From the NCBI RefSeq assembly GCF_000305785.2, contig NC_018868.3, positions 2,700,001 to 2,764,000 of the forward strand: a stretch of DNA of 64,000 bases. The letters are read 5' to 3'. The notes beneath the pieces were generated by a model that saw only the letters and a program-made list of their open reading frames with translations, was not told where the DNA came from and made no database searches. The translations under genes were made by a program, and so were the position numbers. The DNA comes from Simiduia agarivorans SA1 = DSM 21679. GTDB taxonomy: Bacteria; Pseudomonadota; Gammaproteobacteria; Pseudomonadales; Cellvibrionaceae. Below are positions 16,713 to 29,029 of the stretch, piece after piece. Within the stretch, counting starts at the first letter, position 1. The number at the start of each line of letters is the position of its first letter.

Positions 16713-16716
16713 ACTG

Positions 16717-17637
16717 TTAACCAAACACATAGACAAAAATAAACAGGCCGACCCAGACCACATCCACAAAGTGCCAGTACCAACTGGCCGCTTCAAACCC
16801 GAAATTGTCATCGGATTTGAAATGCCCTTTCAGCACGCTGCGCAGCCACATAACCAGCAGCATGATGGTGCCCAGCGTGACGTGCGCGCCGTGGAAACCT
16901 GTGAGCATGAAGAAGGTGGTGCCGTAGATGCCGGACTCGAGCGTCAGGCCCAGGTCATTGTAGGCATGCCCATATTCCAGCGCCTGCAGTACCAGGAAGC
17001 CAAGACCCAGCGCCACGGTGATACCCAACCAAAGGTTAAAGCCTTTGCGGTTGTCATTTTTAATGGCGGTGTGGGCGAAATGGACGGTCACCGATGACGT
17101 CAACAGCACGATGGTGTTCCACAGCGGTAACCACGTCCACACGTTTTCCACCACGCTGCCACTGAGACTTTGCTCCGGGCCGACCACCGTGGCATTAGCG
17201 CCGTTTACCGCGGCATCCGGGGTGGTCATTAACGGCCACTGGTTTTCAAACCCGTTCCACAGCAGTTGATTGGTCATGCTGTCGTGATCGCCTTCGCCCG
17301 CCAGCCAAGGTAACGCGAAGGTGCGAATGTAGTAGAGCGCGCCGAAAAAGGCGGCAAAAAACATGACTTCAGAAAAAATAAACCAGCCCATACCCCAGAC
17401 ATAGGATCGTTTCAGCTGTGCAGAATTCAGACCATTCATGTTTTCATCGATGACCGTGGCAAACCAGTTCCACAACACCACTGCCATAATGAAACCACCC
17501 GCCATGAAAATCATCGGGCCGTTGTCATTGCCGTTGATCCAGTGGGCGGCACCGAAAACCGTCAGAAATAAACCGAGACTGGCAAAGATAGGTAATTTAC
17601 TTTGCTCGGGAACGTAATAGGTTCCTTCAGTTGCCAT
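16717..17637 (-). CDS. coxC: Cytochrome c oxidase subunit III
   Basis: A 306-residue protein with about seven membrane helices. Family signatures include FFAAFFGALYY, the GFHGAHVTLGTIML stretch and the C-terminal WYWHFVDVVWVGLF. It has an insertion of about 50 residues after the third helix, rich in Asn/Ala/Gly (about 120-165), seen in marine gammaproteobacterial homologues. It packs on subunit I and supports proton uptake. It lies 19 bases after ctaG. Confidence 0.95.
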   Translation of the reverse strand: MATEGTYYVPEQSKLPIFASLGLFLTVFGAAHWINGNDNGPMIFMAGGFIMAVVLWNWFATVIDENMNGLNSAQLKRSYVWGMGWFIFSEVMFFAAFFGALYYIRTFALPWLAGEGDHDSMTNQLLWNGFENQWPLMTTPDAAVNGANATVVGPEQSLSGSVVENVWTWLPLWNTIVLLTSSVTVHFAHTAIKNDNRKGFNLWLGITVALGLGFLVLQALEYGHAYNDLGLTLESGIYGTTFFMLTGFHGAHVTLGTIMLLVMWLRSVLKGHFKSDDNFGFEAASWYWHFVDVVWVGLFIFVYVFG

Positions 17638-17656
17638 ATCGCTACCCCGCGTTATT

Positions 17657-18241
17657 TTATTTGTTCAGTTGTCCGGCTGCGTCAAGTGCTGCCACCTGCT
17701 CTGGTGCCACGCTGTCGGTGATATCGAACAACGTGTAGGACAGAGTGATGGTATTCACATGCGGTGGCACATCGAGATCGACAATAAACTGCAATCCCAG
17801 CTCCGCTTTTTCGCCGGCTTTTAAGGGTTGATTGTTAAAGCAAAAACATTCGGTTTTGTGAAAGTACTGTGCGGCTTTAAAGGGCACCACACTGGGAATC
17901 GCCTGCGCCACCATATCCTTGTTGGTCGGATTAAAGGCATGGTAGATCACATCCACGGGCTGCCCCGGATGAACACGGATCGATTGCACACCGGGCCGGA
18001 ATTGCCACGGCATGGAGTCGTTATTGGTGGCGACAAACTGGACCACGATTTCACGACTGGTATCCACGGCGATGTCCCGTGCCTGATATTGCTCGCCGGT
18101 TTTGCCATTGAGTCCAGTGATTTCACAAAACGCATCGTACAGAGGCGGCATAACGAAAATCGCAAAGAAAAACATCCCCACACCCAGCGCCACCAATTTG
18201 GCGCTGAGCAGGGCGATATTTTTCTGCTGTTCGTTTGCCAC
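17657..18241 (-). CDS. ctaG: Cytochrome c oxidase assembly protein CtaG/Cox11
   Basis: A 194-residue protein with one N-terminal membrane helix (about 13-32) and an immunoglobulin-like copper domain. The copper motif is FCFNNQ, preceded by a Cys two residues earlier (ECFCF). It inserts CuB into subunit I on the periplasmic side. It starts six bases after coxA stops. Confidence 0.93.
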   Translation of the reverse strand: MANEQQKNIALLSAKLVALGVGMFFFAIFVMPPLYDAFCEITGLNGKTGEQYQARDIAVDTSREIVVQFVATNNDSMPWQFRPGVQSIRVHPGQPVDVIYHAFNPTNKDMVAQAIPSVVPFKAAQYFHKTECFCFNNQPLKAGEKAELGLQFIVDLDVPPHVNTITLSYTLFDITDSVAPEQVAALDAAGQLNK

Positions 18242-18247
18242 GGCCGA

Positions 18248-19798
18248 TTACTTCACTTCAGGCGGCGTGCTGAAGGTGTGGTATGGCGCGGGCGAGGGAA
18301 CCGTCCACTCCAGACCATGGGAACCTTCCCACACTTCCGCGGTGGCTTTTTTGCCGTTGCGGATGGTCGCAATCACATTGAACAGGAACATAATCTGGGC
18401 CGCACCAAACAGGAAGGCACCGACTGAAGAGATCATATTCCAGTCTGCAAACATCATGTTGTAGTCCGGAATCCGGCGCGGCATGCCCGCGAGGCCCGCG
18501 AAGTGCATCGGGAAGAAGGTCAGATTCAAACCGATGAAGGCCATCCAGAAGTGGGTTTTACCCATCAGCTCGTTGTACATATGGCCGGTCCATTTGGGCA
18601 GCCAGTAGTAAACCGCGGCGGTGATCGAGAAAATCGCGCCCGGTACCAGTACATAGTGGAAGTGTGCCACCACAAAGTAAGTGTCGTGATACTGGAAGTC
18701 CGCCGGGGCAATCGCCAGCATCAGGCCGGAGAAGCCCCCGATGGTAAACAGGATCACGAACGCCACTGAGAACAGCATGGGTGTTTCAAAGGTCATGGAG
18801 CCTTTGAACATGGTGGTCACCCAGTTAAACACCTTCACACCGGTCGGCACGGCAATCAGCATGGTGGCATACATGAAGAAGAGTTCACCGGCAATGGGCA
18901 TACCTACTGTAAACATATGGTGTGCCCACACAATGAAACTCAGGAATGCAATCGATGCTGTGGCATACACCATGGACGCATAGCCGAACAACGGCTTGCG
19001 CGCGAAGGTCGGGATGATTGCGCTCACGATACCGAAGGCCGGCAGGATCATGATGTACACCTCGGGATGACCGAAGAACCAGAACACGTGCTGGAACAGG
19101 ACCGGATCACCACCGCCGGCGGCGCTGAAGAAGCTGGTGCCAAAGTGGATATCCATCAACATCATGGTCACCACGCCCGCCAGTACCGGCATTACCGCAA
19201 TCAGCAGATAGGCGGTGATCAACCAGGTCCAGACGAACAACGGCATTTTCATCAGCGTCATGCCCGGTGCGCGCATGTTCAGGATGGTGGCGATGATGTT
19301 AATCGCGCCCATGATTGAACTCGCGCCCATGATGTGCACGGCAAAGATAAAGAAGGTCACGCTCGGGGGTGCGTATTCGGTCGACAAGGGTGCATAGAAA
19401 GTCCAACCGAAGTTGGGCGCACCGCCTTCCATCAGCAATGTGGAGGACAACATTGCAAACGCGAACGGCAGAATCCAGAAAGACCAGTTATTCATACGCG
19501 GCAGCGCCATATCGGGTGCGCCGATCATCATCGGCACCATCCAGTTGGCCAGCCCCACAAAGGCCGGCATGACCGCGCCGAACACCATCACCAAACCGTG
19601 CATGGTGGTCATCTGGTTAAAGAATTCCGGTTCAACGATTTGTAAACCGGGCTCAAACAATTCGGCGCGAATCACCAGTGCGAAAACACCGCCGAGTAAA
19701 AACATCGCAAAACTGAACCACAGGTACATAGTACCGATGTCTTTGTGGTTGGTGGTATAGAGCCAGCGGCCAATACCTTTTGCAGGACCGTGTGCCAT
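18248..19798 (-). CDS. coxA: Cytochrome c oxidase subunit I
   Basis: A 516-residue, 12-helix heme-copper oxidase core. Visible signatures are the heme-a/CuB segment GHPEVYIMILPAFG (with the cross-linked His-Tyr), WAHHMFTVGM for the CuB histidines, and HFHYVLVPGAIF for the heme ligands. It is an A-family oxidase (Glu in GHPEV). It reduces O2 to water while pumping protons. It is followed by ctaG and preceded by coxB. Confidence 0.97.
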   Translation of the reverse strand: MAHGPAKGIGRWLYTTNHKDIGTMYLWFSFAMFLLGGVFALVIRAELFEPGLQIVEPEFFNQMTTMHGLVMVFGAVMPAFVGLANWMVPMMIGAPDMALPRMNNWSFWILPFAFAMLSSTLLMEGGAPNFGWTFYAPLSTEYAPPSVTFFIFAVHIMGASSIMGAINIIATILNMRAPGMTLMKMPLFVWTWLITAYLLIAVMPVLAGVVTMMLMDIHFGTSFFSAAGGGDPVLFQHVFWFFGHPEVYIMILPAFGIVSAIIPTFARKPLFGYASMVYATASIAFLSFIVWAHHMFTVGMPIAGELFFMYATMLIAVPTGVKVFNWVTTMFKGSMTFETPMLFSVAFVILFTIGGFSGLMLAIAPADFQYHDTYFVVAHFHYVLVPGAIFSITAAVYYWLPKWTGHMYNELMGKTHFWMAFIGLNLTFFPMHFAGLAGMPRRIPDYNMMFADWNMISSVGAFLFGAAQIMFLFNVIATIRNGKKATAEVWEGSHGLEWTVPSPAPYHTFSTPPEVK

Positions 19799-19811
19799 GT
19801 GCGAGCTCCCC

Positions 19812-20945
19812 TTAATTGCCTTGTTGGTAGTTCACAACGTCGATTGGCTGCACCTCAGAACCGGTGTTGTTGCCAAAGGCGTTGCGCTGGAAGGTGATAA
19901 CGGCGGCGGATTCCACCGGCGTTAACTGCTCACCAAAGGGAGGCATGCCCTGACCACCGTTGATCACGCGATTCAGATGCTCGCGCACATCACCGTTGGC
20001 GATGGGGCTGCCGGCAATGGCCGGGAAGGTTGGCGGAATGCCTTTACCGTCGGCCTGGTGACACGCCGCACAGTGCTTCACATACACCGCTTCGCCTTGC
20101 GCATATAACTCGTCAAAGGTCAGCGTTTGTTTGGCCGCCTCGGCAATCGCCGCGGCCGCCTCACGTTTTTTATCCATCCAGGTTTCAAATTCCGCCTGTT
20201 CTACCGCGCGCACCACAATGGGCATAAAGCCGTGGTCTTTACCGCACAGTTCAGCGCACTGACCACGGTAAATACCGGGCTCGTTCACGCGCGTCCAGGA
20301 TTCATTGATAAAACCGGGAATGGCGTCTTTTTTCACCGCCAGATCCGGTACCCACCAGGCGTGAATCACGTCATTGGCAGTAATGAGGAAACGCACTTTT
20401 TTGCCCACCGGGATGACCAGTTCGTTATCCACTTCCAACAAATAATTTGGATTCTTGGGCGCAAGATTGTTGATTTCGTCAGCGGGCGTGGACAGGTTGG
20501 AGAAAAAACTCACATCCTGATTCAGGTATTCGTACTTCCACTTCCACTGATAACCGGTCACCACAATATCGATATCGGGTTCGCTGGTGTCATAGATTTT
20601 GATCAGGACTTTGGTGGCCGGCCAGGCCATTACCACCAGAATCACGATGGGGATAAAGGTCCAGGCCAGTTCGAGCGAAAGGCTCTCGTGGAAGTTGGCG
20701 GCTTTGGCGCCATTGGATTTACGGTGTGCGATCATGGTGTAGAACATGACACCAAACACCACCACACCTATGCCAACGCACCACCAGAAGATGTCCATGT
20801 GCAGCCCGTATATTTCCTGGCTGACATCGGTCACTCCCTCGGTCATGTTGACCCCCCAACGCTGCACCTCGTCAGACGCCCATAAAGGGGCTGACAGTGT
20901 GAGGCCCAGCAAGCAAGCAAAACTGCTCTTTGCTTGTTTCAGCAT
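19812..20945 (-). CDS. coxB: Cytochrome c oxidase subunit II with fused cytochrome c domain
   Basis: A 377-residue protein. A signal peptide and two membrane helices precede the cupredoxin domain with the CuA site GQCAELCGKDHGFMP. A C-terminal cytochrome c domain (CAACH, about 300-370) makes it a caa3-type subunit. I start at the ATG at 20945, nine bases after GGAG; the frame extends to 20978 without a good start. It accepts electrons from cytochrome c or another carrier. It is the first gene of the oxidase operon. Confidence 0.92.
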   Translation of the reverse strand: MLKQAKSSFACLLGLTLSAPLWASDEVQRWGVNMTEGVTDVSQEIYGLHMDIFWWCVGIGVVVFGVMFYTMIAHRKSNGAKAANFHESLSLELAWTFIPIVILVVMAWPATKVLIKIYDTSEPDIDIVVTGYQWKWKYEYLNQDVSFFSNLSTPADEINNLAPKNPNYLLEVDNELVIPVGKKVRFLITANDVIHAWWVPDLAVKKDAIPGFINESWTRVNEPGIYRGQCAELCGKDHGFMPIVVRAVEQAEFETWMDKKREAAAAIAEAAKQTLTFDELYAQGEAVYVKHCAACHQADGKGIPPTFPAIAGSPIANGDVREHLNRVINGGQGMPPFGEQLTPVESAAVITFQRNAFGNNTGSEVQPIDVVNYQQGN

Positions 20946-21381
20946 GCCCATTGTCTCCGTGTAGCAGGTACACCACACGCACCCAACGGCAGTGATGGCA
21001 CCCAGTTATGCTTATTATTTCTACTTCACAAGGATGGACCCGGCGGAACGCAGACAGCGCTCACAAATCCCAGCCGGTTTCAACGGAGGATAAAAAAGAC
21101 ATTACAATCGGCTTTCGCCCATTGCCTGTGTATCGTTTGCGTGCCGGCGCTTGTGGCCCCGGACACAGTTACAGCAAAGCCGTCACACTGATACAAGCTA
21201 GTGCGATCTGCGCTCAAAAGTCAGCGGATACCAGGTGCTTTTTCATCAACCGAGGGGTACATCCAACAAACTGCGGCAAATCGTCGCATGAATAGCCTCT
21301 CTAAGAAGCCATAAGCCGAGAAAAAAATCAACAAATTTATTATGTTACGGTTACTTTTTAATCAGTTTGGGCATATAGCCT
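20946..21381. other. Gene-free spacer between divergent coxB and MATE genes
   Basis: About 435 bases with no supportable gene; the short frames here have coding-unlike composition and no homology I recognise. It must hold the divergent promoters for the oxidase operon and the MATE gene. An A/T-rich stretch (21320-21360) precedes the MATE gene. No clear regulator site can be named. Confidence 0.5.
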
Positions 21382-22689
21382 GTGACTGAAAATTCCTATC
21401 GCCTGAGACTCTGGACCATTGCCTGGCCCCTGATTCTCACCAACCTGACCCAACCGCTTTTAGGCATTGTCGATACAGCCCTGCTGGGCCATCTGCCCGA
21501 TGCCCGCTATATCGGTGCCACCGCACTGGGCGGGTCGCTTTTAGCACTGGTGTTCTGGGGCTTTGGGTTTTTGCGCATGGGCACCACCAGCCTGGTGGCG
21601 CGTGCCTATGGCGCTGGCGAAATCCGGCTTGCCGATCATTACACGCGCCTCAGCCTGCACCTGGCGGCAATGATTGCGCTGGCACTCTGGCTGGTGGCGC
21701 CCTGGAGCCTTGGGCCCGCCATTGGTCTGATGGGCAGCAGCGCCGAGGTCGCCGAATCAGCGCGCAGCTACAGCCTGATCAGGCTTGCAGCCGCACCGGC
21801 AACCCTGTGCAATTACGTGCTGCTCGGTTGGTTTATCGCCCGGCAGGACAGTCGACGGCCTCTAGTGGTCGCGTTGACCACACAATTGCTCAATCTCTTG
21901 TTGGATATCCTGTTTATTCTCGTATTGGATCTGAAAAGCGACGGCGCGGCCCTTGCCAGTGCAATCAGCGAGTATCTGGGCCTGTTTTTATTCGCCTGGT
22001 TTTTCATCAGGAAGAACCCCGGATTTTCACTGTTTATTCGCGAAAATCGCAGCGGATACGGGGAGTTATTTCAAATTAACCGTGATCTGATGGTGCGTAC
22101 CTGTTGTCTGCTGGCAAGCTTTCTTTTCTTTACCAGTCAGGGTGCCCAGCAGGGCGACGTCGTGCTGGCAGCCAACGCGATTCTGATTCAATGGGTCCAT
22201 CTGGTGTCTTATGGCCTTGACGGCCTGGCGCACGCCACCGAGGCACTCACCGGCGAAGCCCATGGTGAAAACAAACCACACCGACAGCGCCAGATTCTGC
22301 ATTGGGCGAGTATCGACAGCCTGTGGGTAGCTGGCGTTTTTTCTGCACTGCTGTGGCTTGGTAAAGACACCATCATTGCGCTTTTTACCGGCATTGCGCC
22401 GGTACAGGCGGCGGTCCATGACTATGTGGTTTGGGTGCTGATTCTGCCCCCGTTGTCTGTGGCCGCTTATGTGCTGGATGGGTTTGCCATCGGTACGGGC
22501 GCCAGCCGAGCCATGCGCAACAGTATGTTGGTGTCTTGTTTCCTGGTGTTTTTGCCCACCTGGTGGCTGACGCTGGATTACGCCAATCACGGTTTGTGGC
22601 TGGCGCTGACGCTCTTTAACGTGGCACGCGGTTGTTCTCTGGGCGCCCTCACCCTACCTGCGCTCAGGCATCAATTGCGCCAGAATTAG
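21382..22689 (+). CDS. MATE family efflux transporter (DinF-like)
   Basis: A 435-residue protein with about twelve membrane helices in two six-helix halves. The N-terminal PLILTNLTQPLLGIVDTALLGHL is the DinF/NorM signature, and LDGLAHATEALTGEAHG is typical of the DinF branch. It starts at GTG. Such pumps export organic cations or drugs in exchange for Na+ or H+. The substrate is unknown. Confidence 0.88.
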   Translation: MTENSYRLRLWTIAWPLILTNLTQPLLGIVDTALLGHLPDARYIGATALGGSLLALVFWGFGFLRMGTTSLVARAYGAGEIRLADHYTRLSLHLAAMIALALWLVAPWSLGPAIGLMGSSAEVAESARSYSLIRLAAAPATLCNYVLLGWFIARQDSRRPLVVALTTQLLNLLLDILFILVLDLKSDGAALASAISEYLGLFLFAWFFIRKNPGFSLFIRENRSGYGELFQINRDLMVRTCCLLASFLFFTSQGAQQGDVVLAANAILIQWVHLVSYGLDGLAHATEALTGEAHGENKPHRQRQILHWASIDSLWVAGVFSALLWLGKDTIIALFTGIAPVQAAVHDYVVWVLILPPLSVAAYVLDGFAIGTGASRAMRNSMLVSCFLVFLPTWWLTLDYANHGLWLALTLFNVARGCSLGALTLPALRHQLRQN

Positions 22690-23001
22690 ATGATCTTGAT
22701 CTTAGGTCTGAGAAGATATCTGCTACATTCATATGACAGGGTTGTAACCGCTGCGGTGCCGGTACCACAGGTTTTGAACCTGACGTAAGGCACTTGGGCG
22801 TTGAAACATTTCAACTTACCCCGCACAAACCGGTATCAATTTTGTGATTTCGGTCTACTATTGACTGGTTGTCTGCAGAACACTTAGCAAACAACCGGAT
22901 TATTAAAGAAAAATGCAGGATTGCTCGTGAGGCTGTGTGCCCAATGCGGCGCGGGTTAACGAGTGGCAAAAAGCTTTTTGTGATGTCGGCAAGGGGTTAG
23001 G
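22690..23001. other. Gene-free spacer
   Basis: About 310 bases between the MATE gene and the next plus-strand gene. No open frame, repeat or strong terminator is convincing. TTGACTG at about 22861 could be part of a promoter for the following gene, but I find no clear matching -10 box. Confidence 0.4.
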
Positions 23002-23760
23002 GTGTTATTCCACAGACAAAAAACCAACCTCGACGCGTTGGCCAGCCAAACGCCGAGGGATGAAGAAATTGATCGTATCCGGCAGCTGATCGATCAGGCG
23101 CTTCGACACGAGCTGTCAGAAGGTCTGTACCTGAAAGTGCTGCGCGATAATTTCGACCGGCTGCACAGCGCTGTGGCATTGATGGATCCCAACGGCGAGC
23201 CCAATACCAGCCCGGATTCTTTGTTGAAGTTCGTGGTGAGTTACATCCGCCACGTGCCCGATTTTATTGATGCCGTAAACAAGATAGGTGCTGCACACAA
23301 TATACAGGCAGTGACCACACCCTTCCTGCGCATTGCACAGGACTTTTTCCTGAGCCCGCCTGAACTGGTGGACGGTCATTCAGGCGTTGCCGCGTTATTG
23401 GATGAGGCTTATCTGGCCCACCGCATGATCGAAGAGGTAAACGATCACATCCTGGCGCGCTTCGGCATTCCGCTGGCACCTATGGATATGACCAAAGCCA
23501 ATTTGATCGTGCACAGTCTGATTGGCGAACCCTTTGCCAATGATCTCGACCATGCCGTGCAATACAGCGTAGAGATGTTGATGATGCGCGGTTCACTGCT
23601 CGATAAATACCTGGTGTCAGATGCGTTCCAACGGTTTGTCGGTATGCATCAACAAAATGGCTGGGAGAACGAGCTGATGGAATTTCCGTGTCTGGCCGGT
23701 GATCTGAGCGCGGAATTATTTTTTACCCGCGCCCAAGGCATGTCAAAACACCTGCACTGA
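23002..23760 (+). CDS. Conserved hypothetical protein, 252 aa, soluble and helical
   Basis: I do not recognise the family. The chain is mostly amphipathic helix, without signal peptide or membrane segment: an N-terminal charged helix (DEEIDRIRQLIDQALRHEL), a central part with SYIRHVPDFIDAVNKIG, and a C-terminal ELMEFPCLAGDLSAELFF. There are no obvious catalytic or metal motifs. It starts at GTG and stands alone, converging on yheV. A regulatory or structural cytoplasmic protein is the most that can be said. Confidence 0.65.
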   Translation: MLFHRQKTNLDALASQTPRDEEIDRIRQLIDQALRHELSEGLYLKVLRDNFDRLHSAVALMDPNGEPNTSPDSLLKFVVSYIRHVPDFIDAVNKIGAAHNIQAVTTPFLRIAQDFFLSPPELVDGHSGVAALLDEAYLAHRMIEEVNDHILARFGIPLAPMDMTKANLIVHSLIGEPFANDLDHAVQYSVEMLMMRGSLLDKYLVSDAFQRFVGMHQQNGWENELMEFPCLAGDLSAELFFTRAQGMSKHLH

Positions 23761-23767
23761 CCGTCGA

Positions 23768-23998
23768 TTATTCCGGTGGGAACTTCAACACCTGAGTCGG
23801 TGCCGAAACATCCTCCTCTGCCTGATTGACCCGCGTATCCAATTCACGCACCACCGGCTTAAAGCGCATTTCATCCTTAAAACCGCAGTCCACACATTCC
23901 CGGTAATCCACATCGTCGATGCGGTACATCTGAATGCGATCCATCGCCGAGCACTTGGGGCAAATCGCACCGGCAATAAAACGTTTTTTTACACTCAT
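23768..23998 (-). CDS. yheV: YheV family zinc-ribbon protein
   Basis: A 76-residue protein with two CxxC knuckles, CPKC (about 13-16) and CVDC (about 35-38), that would bind one zinc. The N terminus MSVKKRFIAGA and the spacing match YheV. Its ATG overlaps the prlC stop (ATGA), an arrangement conserved with oligopeptidase A in gammaproteobacteria. The role is unknown. Confidence 0.88.
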   Translation of the reverse strand: MSVKKRFIAGAICPKCSAMDRIQMYRIDDVDYRECVDCGFKDEMRFKPVVRELDTRVNQAEEDVSAPTQVLKFPPE

Positions 23999-26037
23999 GC
24001 AGCCCTCCGGATACCGCTGTGACGCAACAATGGCTCTACCGAAGGCGCCCGACCGCGGAATTGGGCAAATAAGTCAGCCGCGGGCAAAGCACCACCGTAG
24101 GCAAGAATCGTGTCGCGGAACCGGGCACCCGTTTCCGGATCAAACACACCGTCTTCTTCAAACAATGAAAACGCATCGGCAGACAACACTTCAGCCCACT
24201 TGTAGCTGTAGTAGCCGGCGGCATAGCCACCCGCAAAAATATGACTGAAACTGTTCTGGAACCGATTATTGGCCGGCGGCAACACCACCGCGACAGATTG
24301 GCGCACCTGATCCAATAACTGCTGAACCTGTGCGGTGCTGCCGGGCGCCGGTTGGCGGTGCAACTCAAAATCAAAAAGGGCAAATTCCAGCTGCCGCACC
24401 ATGAACATACCGGCATTGAAATGTTTGGCCGCCAGCATTTTTTCCAGTAATTCATCGGGCAGGATTTCACCGGTTTGGTAATGCCCGGAGATCAATGGAA
24501 TGACCGACTTTTCCCAACACCAGTTTTCCAGAAACTGGCTGGGTAATTCCACCGCATCCCAGGCCACGCCATTGATTCCCGACACCGCCGCTACATCCAT
24601 TTTCGTCAGCATATGATGCAGGCCATGGCCAAATTCGTGAAATAAGGTGGTGACTTCATCAAAGGTGAGTAATGACGGCCTGTCTTTCAGGGGCGGGGTG
24701 AAATTACACGTGAGGTAAGCCACCGGTAGTTGGATGCCCTGACCGGTTTGACGGCGCACGCGGCATTCATCCATCCAGGCGCCGCCGCGCTTTTTGCTGC
24801 GGGCATACAGGTCCAGATAAAAATAGGCGCGGACTTCGTTATCGATACTGATGCTGTACACCTGAACATCCGGGTGCCAGACCTGTACCTGGGCTACCGG
24901 CGCCACATCAATGCCAAATAATTTTTTCACCACCGCGAACATACCGTCCACCACCCGCTGGGCCGGGAAGTAGGGTCGCAACATTTCCTGCGAGACAGCG
25001 TAATCGCGTTGCTTGAGTTTTTCCGACACATAACTGACGTCCCAAGGCTCCAGTGACGTCAAACCCAATTCGGTGCGGGCAAATTCTGACAGTGCGGCAA
25101 ACTCCTGTTCGGCCACGGGCTTGGATTCGCGCGCCAGATCGTGCAAAAAATCCAACACCTGAGCAGGCGTGTCGGCCATTTTTTTTGCCAGGCTCAAGGC
25201 CGCATAATGCTCAAAACCCAACAGGCCTGCGAGCTCCTGACGCAAGGTCAGAATCTCGACAATCAACGGGCCATTATCGAGCGATGCATCGCCAAACTCT
25301 GACGCGCGCGTGCCATACGCGGTATACACCTGTTCGCGCAAGTCGCGCTGGTCGGCATAGGTCATCACCGCCAGATAGGACGGAAAATCCAACGTCACTA
25401 CCCAGCCACTCAGCTGCTTTTGCTCAGCGGCTTGTGCCGCTTGTGCCAGCGCCGACTCAGGCAATCCGGCCAGGTCCTCGACCTTGTCGGTGTGGTAATG
25501 CCAGTTCTGGGTTGCATCCAATACGTGGTTGGAAAAAGTGTTCGCCAAACTGCTCAAACGTTCTTTAATCGCCTTGAAACGCGCACGTTGCTCAGTGGGC
25601 AAGTCGATACCCGCCAGGCGGAAATTGCGCAGCGCCAATTCCACACCTGAGCGCGCGGCCAAAGGCAGCTGCCCGAATGCGGGTGATGCCTGAATCGACT
25701 GGTACAAGGCAAACAAACCTTCGTGTTGGCCCATATCGGTGCTGTAATCAGTCAGTTGTTGCAGACAATTTTCATACACAGCGCGGAGCTCATCGGAATT
25801 GCACACGCTGTTGAGATGGCTGACCGGTGACCACAGACGATTGAGTTTGTCCCCGATGGCTTCCAGCGCGCGTAAGCAGGCCATGGGCTCGGCCGGCGGC
25901 GACGCCACCAGTGCGTCAACGGCGGCACGGTTTTCTGCGATCTGGTGGCTCACCGCATCGGCCGCTTGGGCCGGGGTAAATTCGCCGAATGGGGGAAAGA
26001 AATCATCCCGCATCAAAGGGTTACTGGCTTGAGTCAT
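23995..26037 (-). CDS. prlC: Oligopeptidase A (M3 metallopeptidase)
   Basis: A 680-residue cytosolic zinc oligopeptidase of the thimet family. The active site LFHEFGHGLHHML gives HExxH (His, Glu, His), with the third ligand Glu downstream. The C-terminal YYSYKWAEVLSADAF motif is also typical. It degrades short peptides, including cleaved signal peptides. It is divergent from the gamma carbonic anhydrase gene (61 bases apart) and coupled to yheV downstream. Confidence 0.95.
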   Translation of the reverse strand: MTQASNPLMRDDFFPPFGEFTPAQAADAVSHQIAENRAAVDALVASPPAEPMACLRALEAIGDKLNRLWSPVSHLNSVCNSDELRAVYENCLQQLTDYSTDMGQHEGLFALYQSIQASPAFGQLPLAARSGVELALRNFRLAGIDLPTEQRARFKAIKERLSSLANTFSNHVLDATQNWHYHTDKVEDLAGLPESALAQAAQAAEQKQLSGWVVTLDFPSYLAVMTYADQRDLREQVYTAYGTRASEFGDASLDNGPLIVEILTLRQELAGLLGFEHYAALSLAKKMADTPAQVLDFLHDLARESKPVAEQEFAALSEFARTELGLTSLEPWDVSYVSEKLKQRDYAVSQEMLRPYFPAQRVVDGMFAVVKKLFGIDVAPVAQVQVWHPDVQVYSISIDNEVRAYFYLDLYARSKKRGGAWMDECRVRRQTGQGIQLPVAYLTCNFTPPLKDRPSLLTFDEVTTLFHEFGHGLHHMLTKMDVAAVSGINGVAWDAVELPSQFLENWCWEKSVIPLISGHYQTGEILPDELLEKMLAAKHFNAGMFMVRQLEFALFDFELHRQPAPGSTAQVQQLLDQVRQSVAVVLPPANNRFQNSFSHIFAGGYAAGYYSYKWAEVLSADAFSLFEEDGVFDPETGARFRDTILAYGGALPAADLFAQFRGRAPSVEPLLRHSGIRRAA

Positions 26038-26098
26038 AGGTTACCGCTGGTAGTTCGGGTCAGTTAAAATGGGATTTTAACCCAACCAAGGTACGCAC

Positions 26099-26644
26099 AT
26101 GCAGTCTGTCCGGCGCTTTAACAGTCACACGCCCACTTTGGGCGCAAAGGTTTTCGTTGATCCCACCGCCGTGGTCACCGGCGATGTTCACCTGGGCGAC
26201 GACAGCTCGGTGTGGCCCATGGCGGTAATCCGCGGCGATATGCATCGCATCCGCATCGGCGCCCGCACCAGCGTGCAGGATGGCGCGGTACTGCACATCA
26301 CCCACGCAGGGCCTTTCAACGCCGACGGCTGGCCATTGATCATTGGCGATGAAGTGACCATCGGTCATGGCGCCATGCTGCATGGCTGTACCCTGGGCAA
26401 TCGCATCCTGGTGGGCATTGGCGCCACCATTCTCGACGGTGCGGTGGTGGAAGATGAGGTGGTGATAGGCGCCGGCACGCTGGTGCCGCCGGGCAAGCGA
26501 CTGGAATCCGGCTTTATGTATATGGGGTCACCCGCCCGACAAGCGCGTCCTCTATCTGAAAAAGAACGGCAATTCTTCAGTTACAGCGCGTCCAATTACG
26601 TGAAACTGAAAGACCAGCACAGAGCCGAACTGGGGCAGGACTAA
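26099..26644 (+). CDS. Gamma carbonic anhydrase family protein (YrdA-like)
   Basis: A 181-residue left-handed beta-helix protein with hexapeptide repeats through about residues 20-145. Metal-ligand histidines are visible in LHITHAGPF and IGHGAMLHGC, as in gamma carbonic anhydrases and YrdA. Catalytic activity is not certain, as many bacterial members are inactive in assays. It converges on aroE, with only seven bases between the stops, and the family is often found near the tsaC-hemF-aroE block. Confidence 0.88.
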   Translation: MQSVRRFNSHTPTLGAKVFVDPTAVVTGDVHLGDDSSVWPMAVIRGDMHRIRIGARTSVQDGAVLHITHAGPFNADGWPLIIGDEVTIGHGAMLHGCTLGNRILVGIGATILDGAVVEDEVVIGAGTLVPPGKRLESGFMYMGSPARQARPLSEKERQFFSYSASNYVKLKDQHRAELGQD

Positions 26645-26651
26645 CTGGCTG

Positions 26652-28961
<2,310 letters not shown>

Positions 28962-29029
28962 GGGATCTATTCCGGTCGCTCAAAACGGCGGCCATTGTCA
29001 CACCTCGGCCAGCCCGCTTCAATGCGCTA

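Noticed and set aside
21008..21295. 95-codon open frame upstream of the MATE gene
   Set aside because: No recognisable family, many Ser/Cys/Arg residues atypical of this genome's proteins, no ribosome-binding site; it lies in a divergent promoter region.
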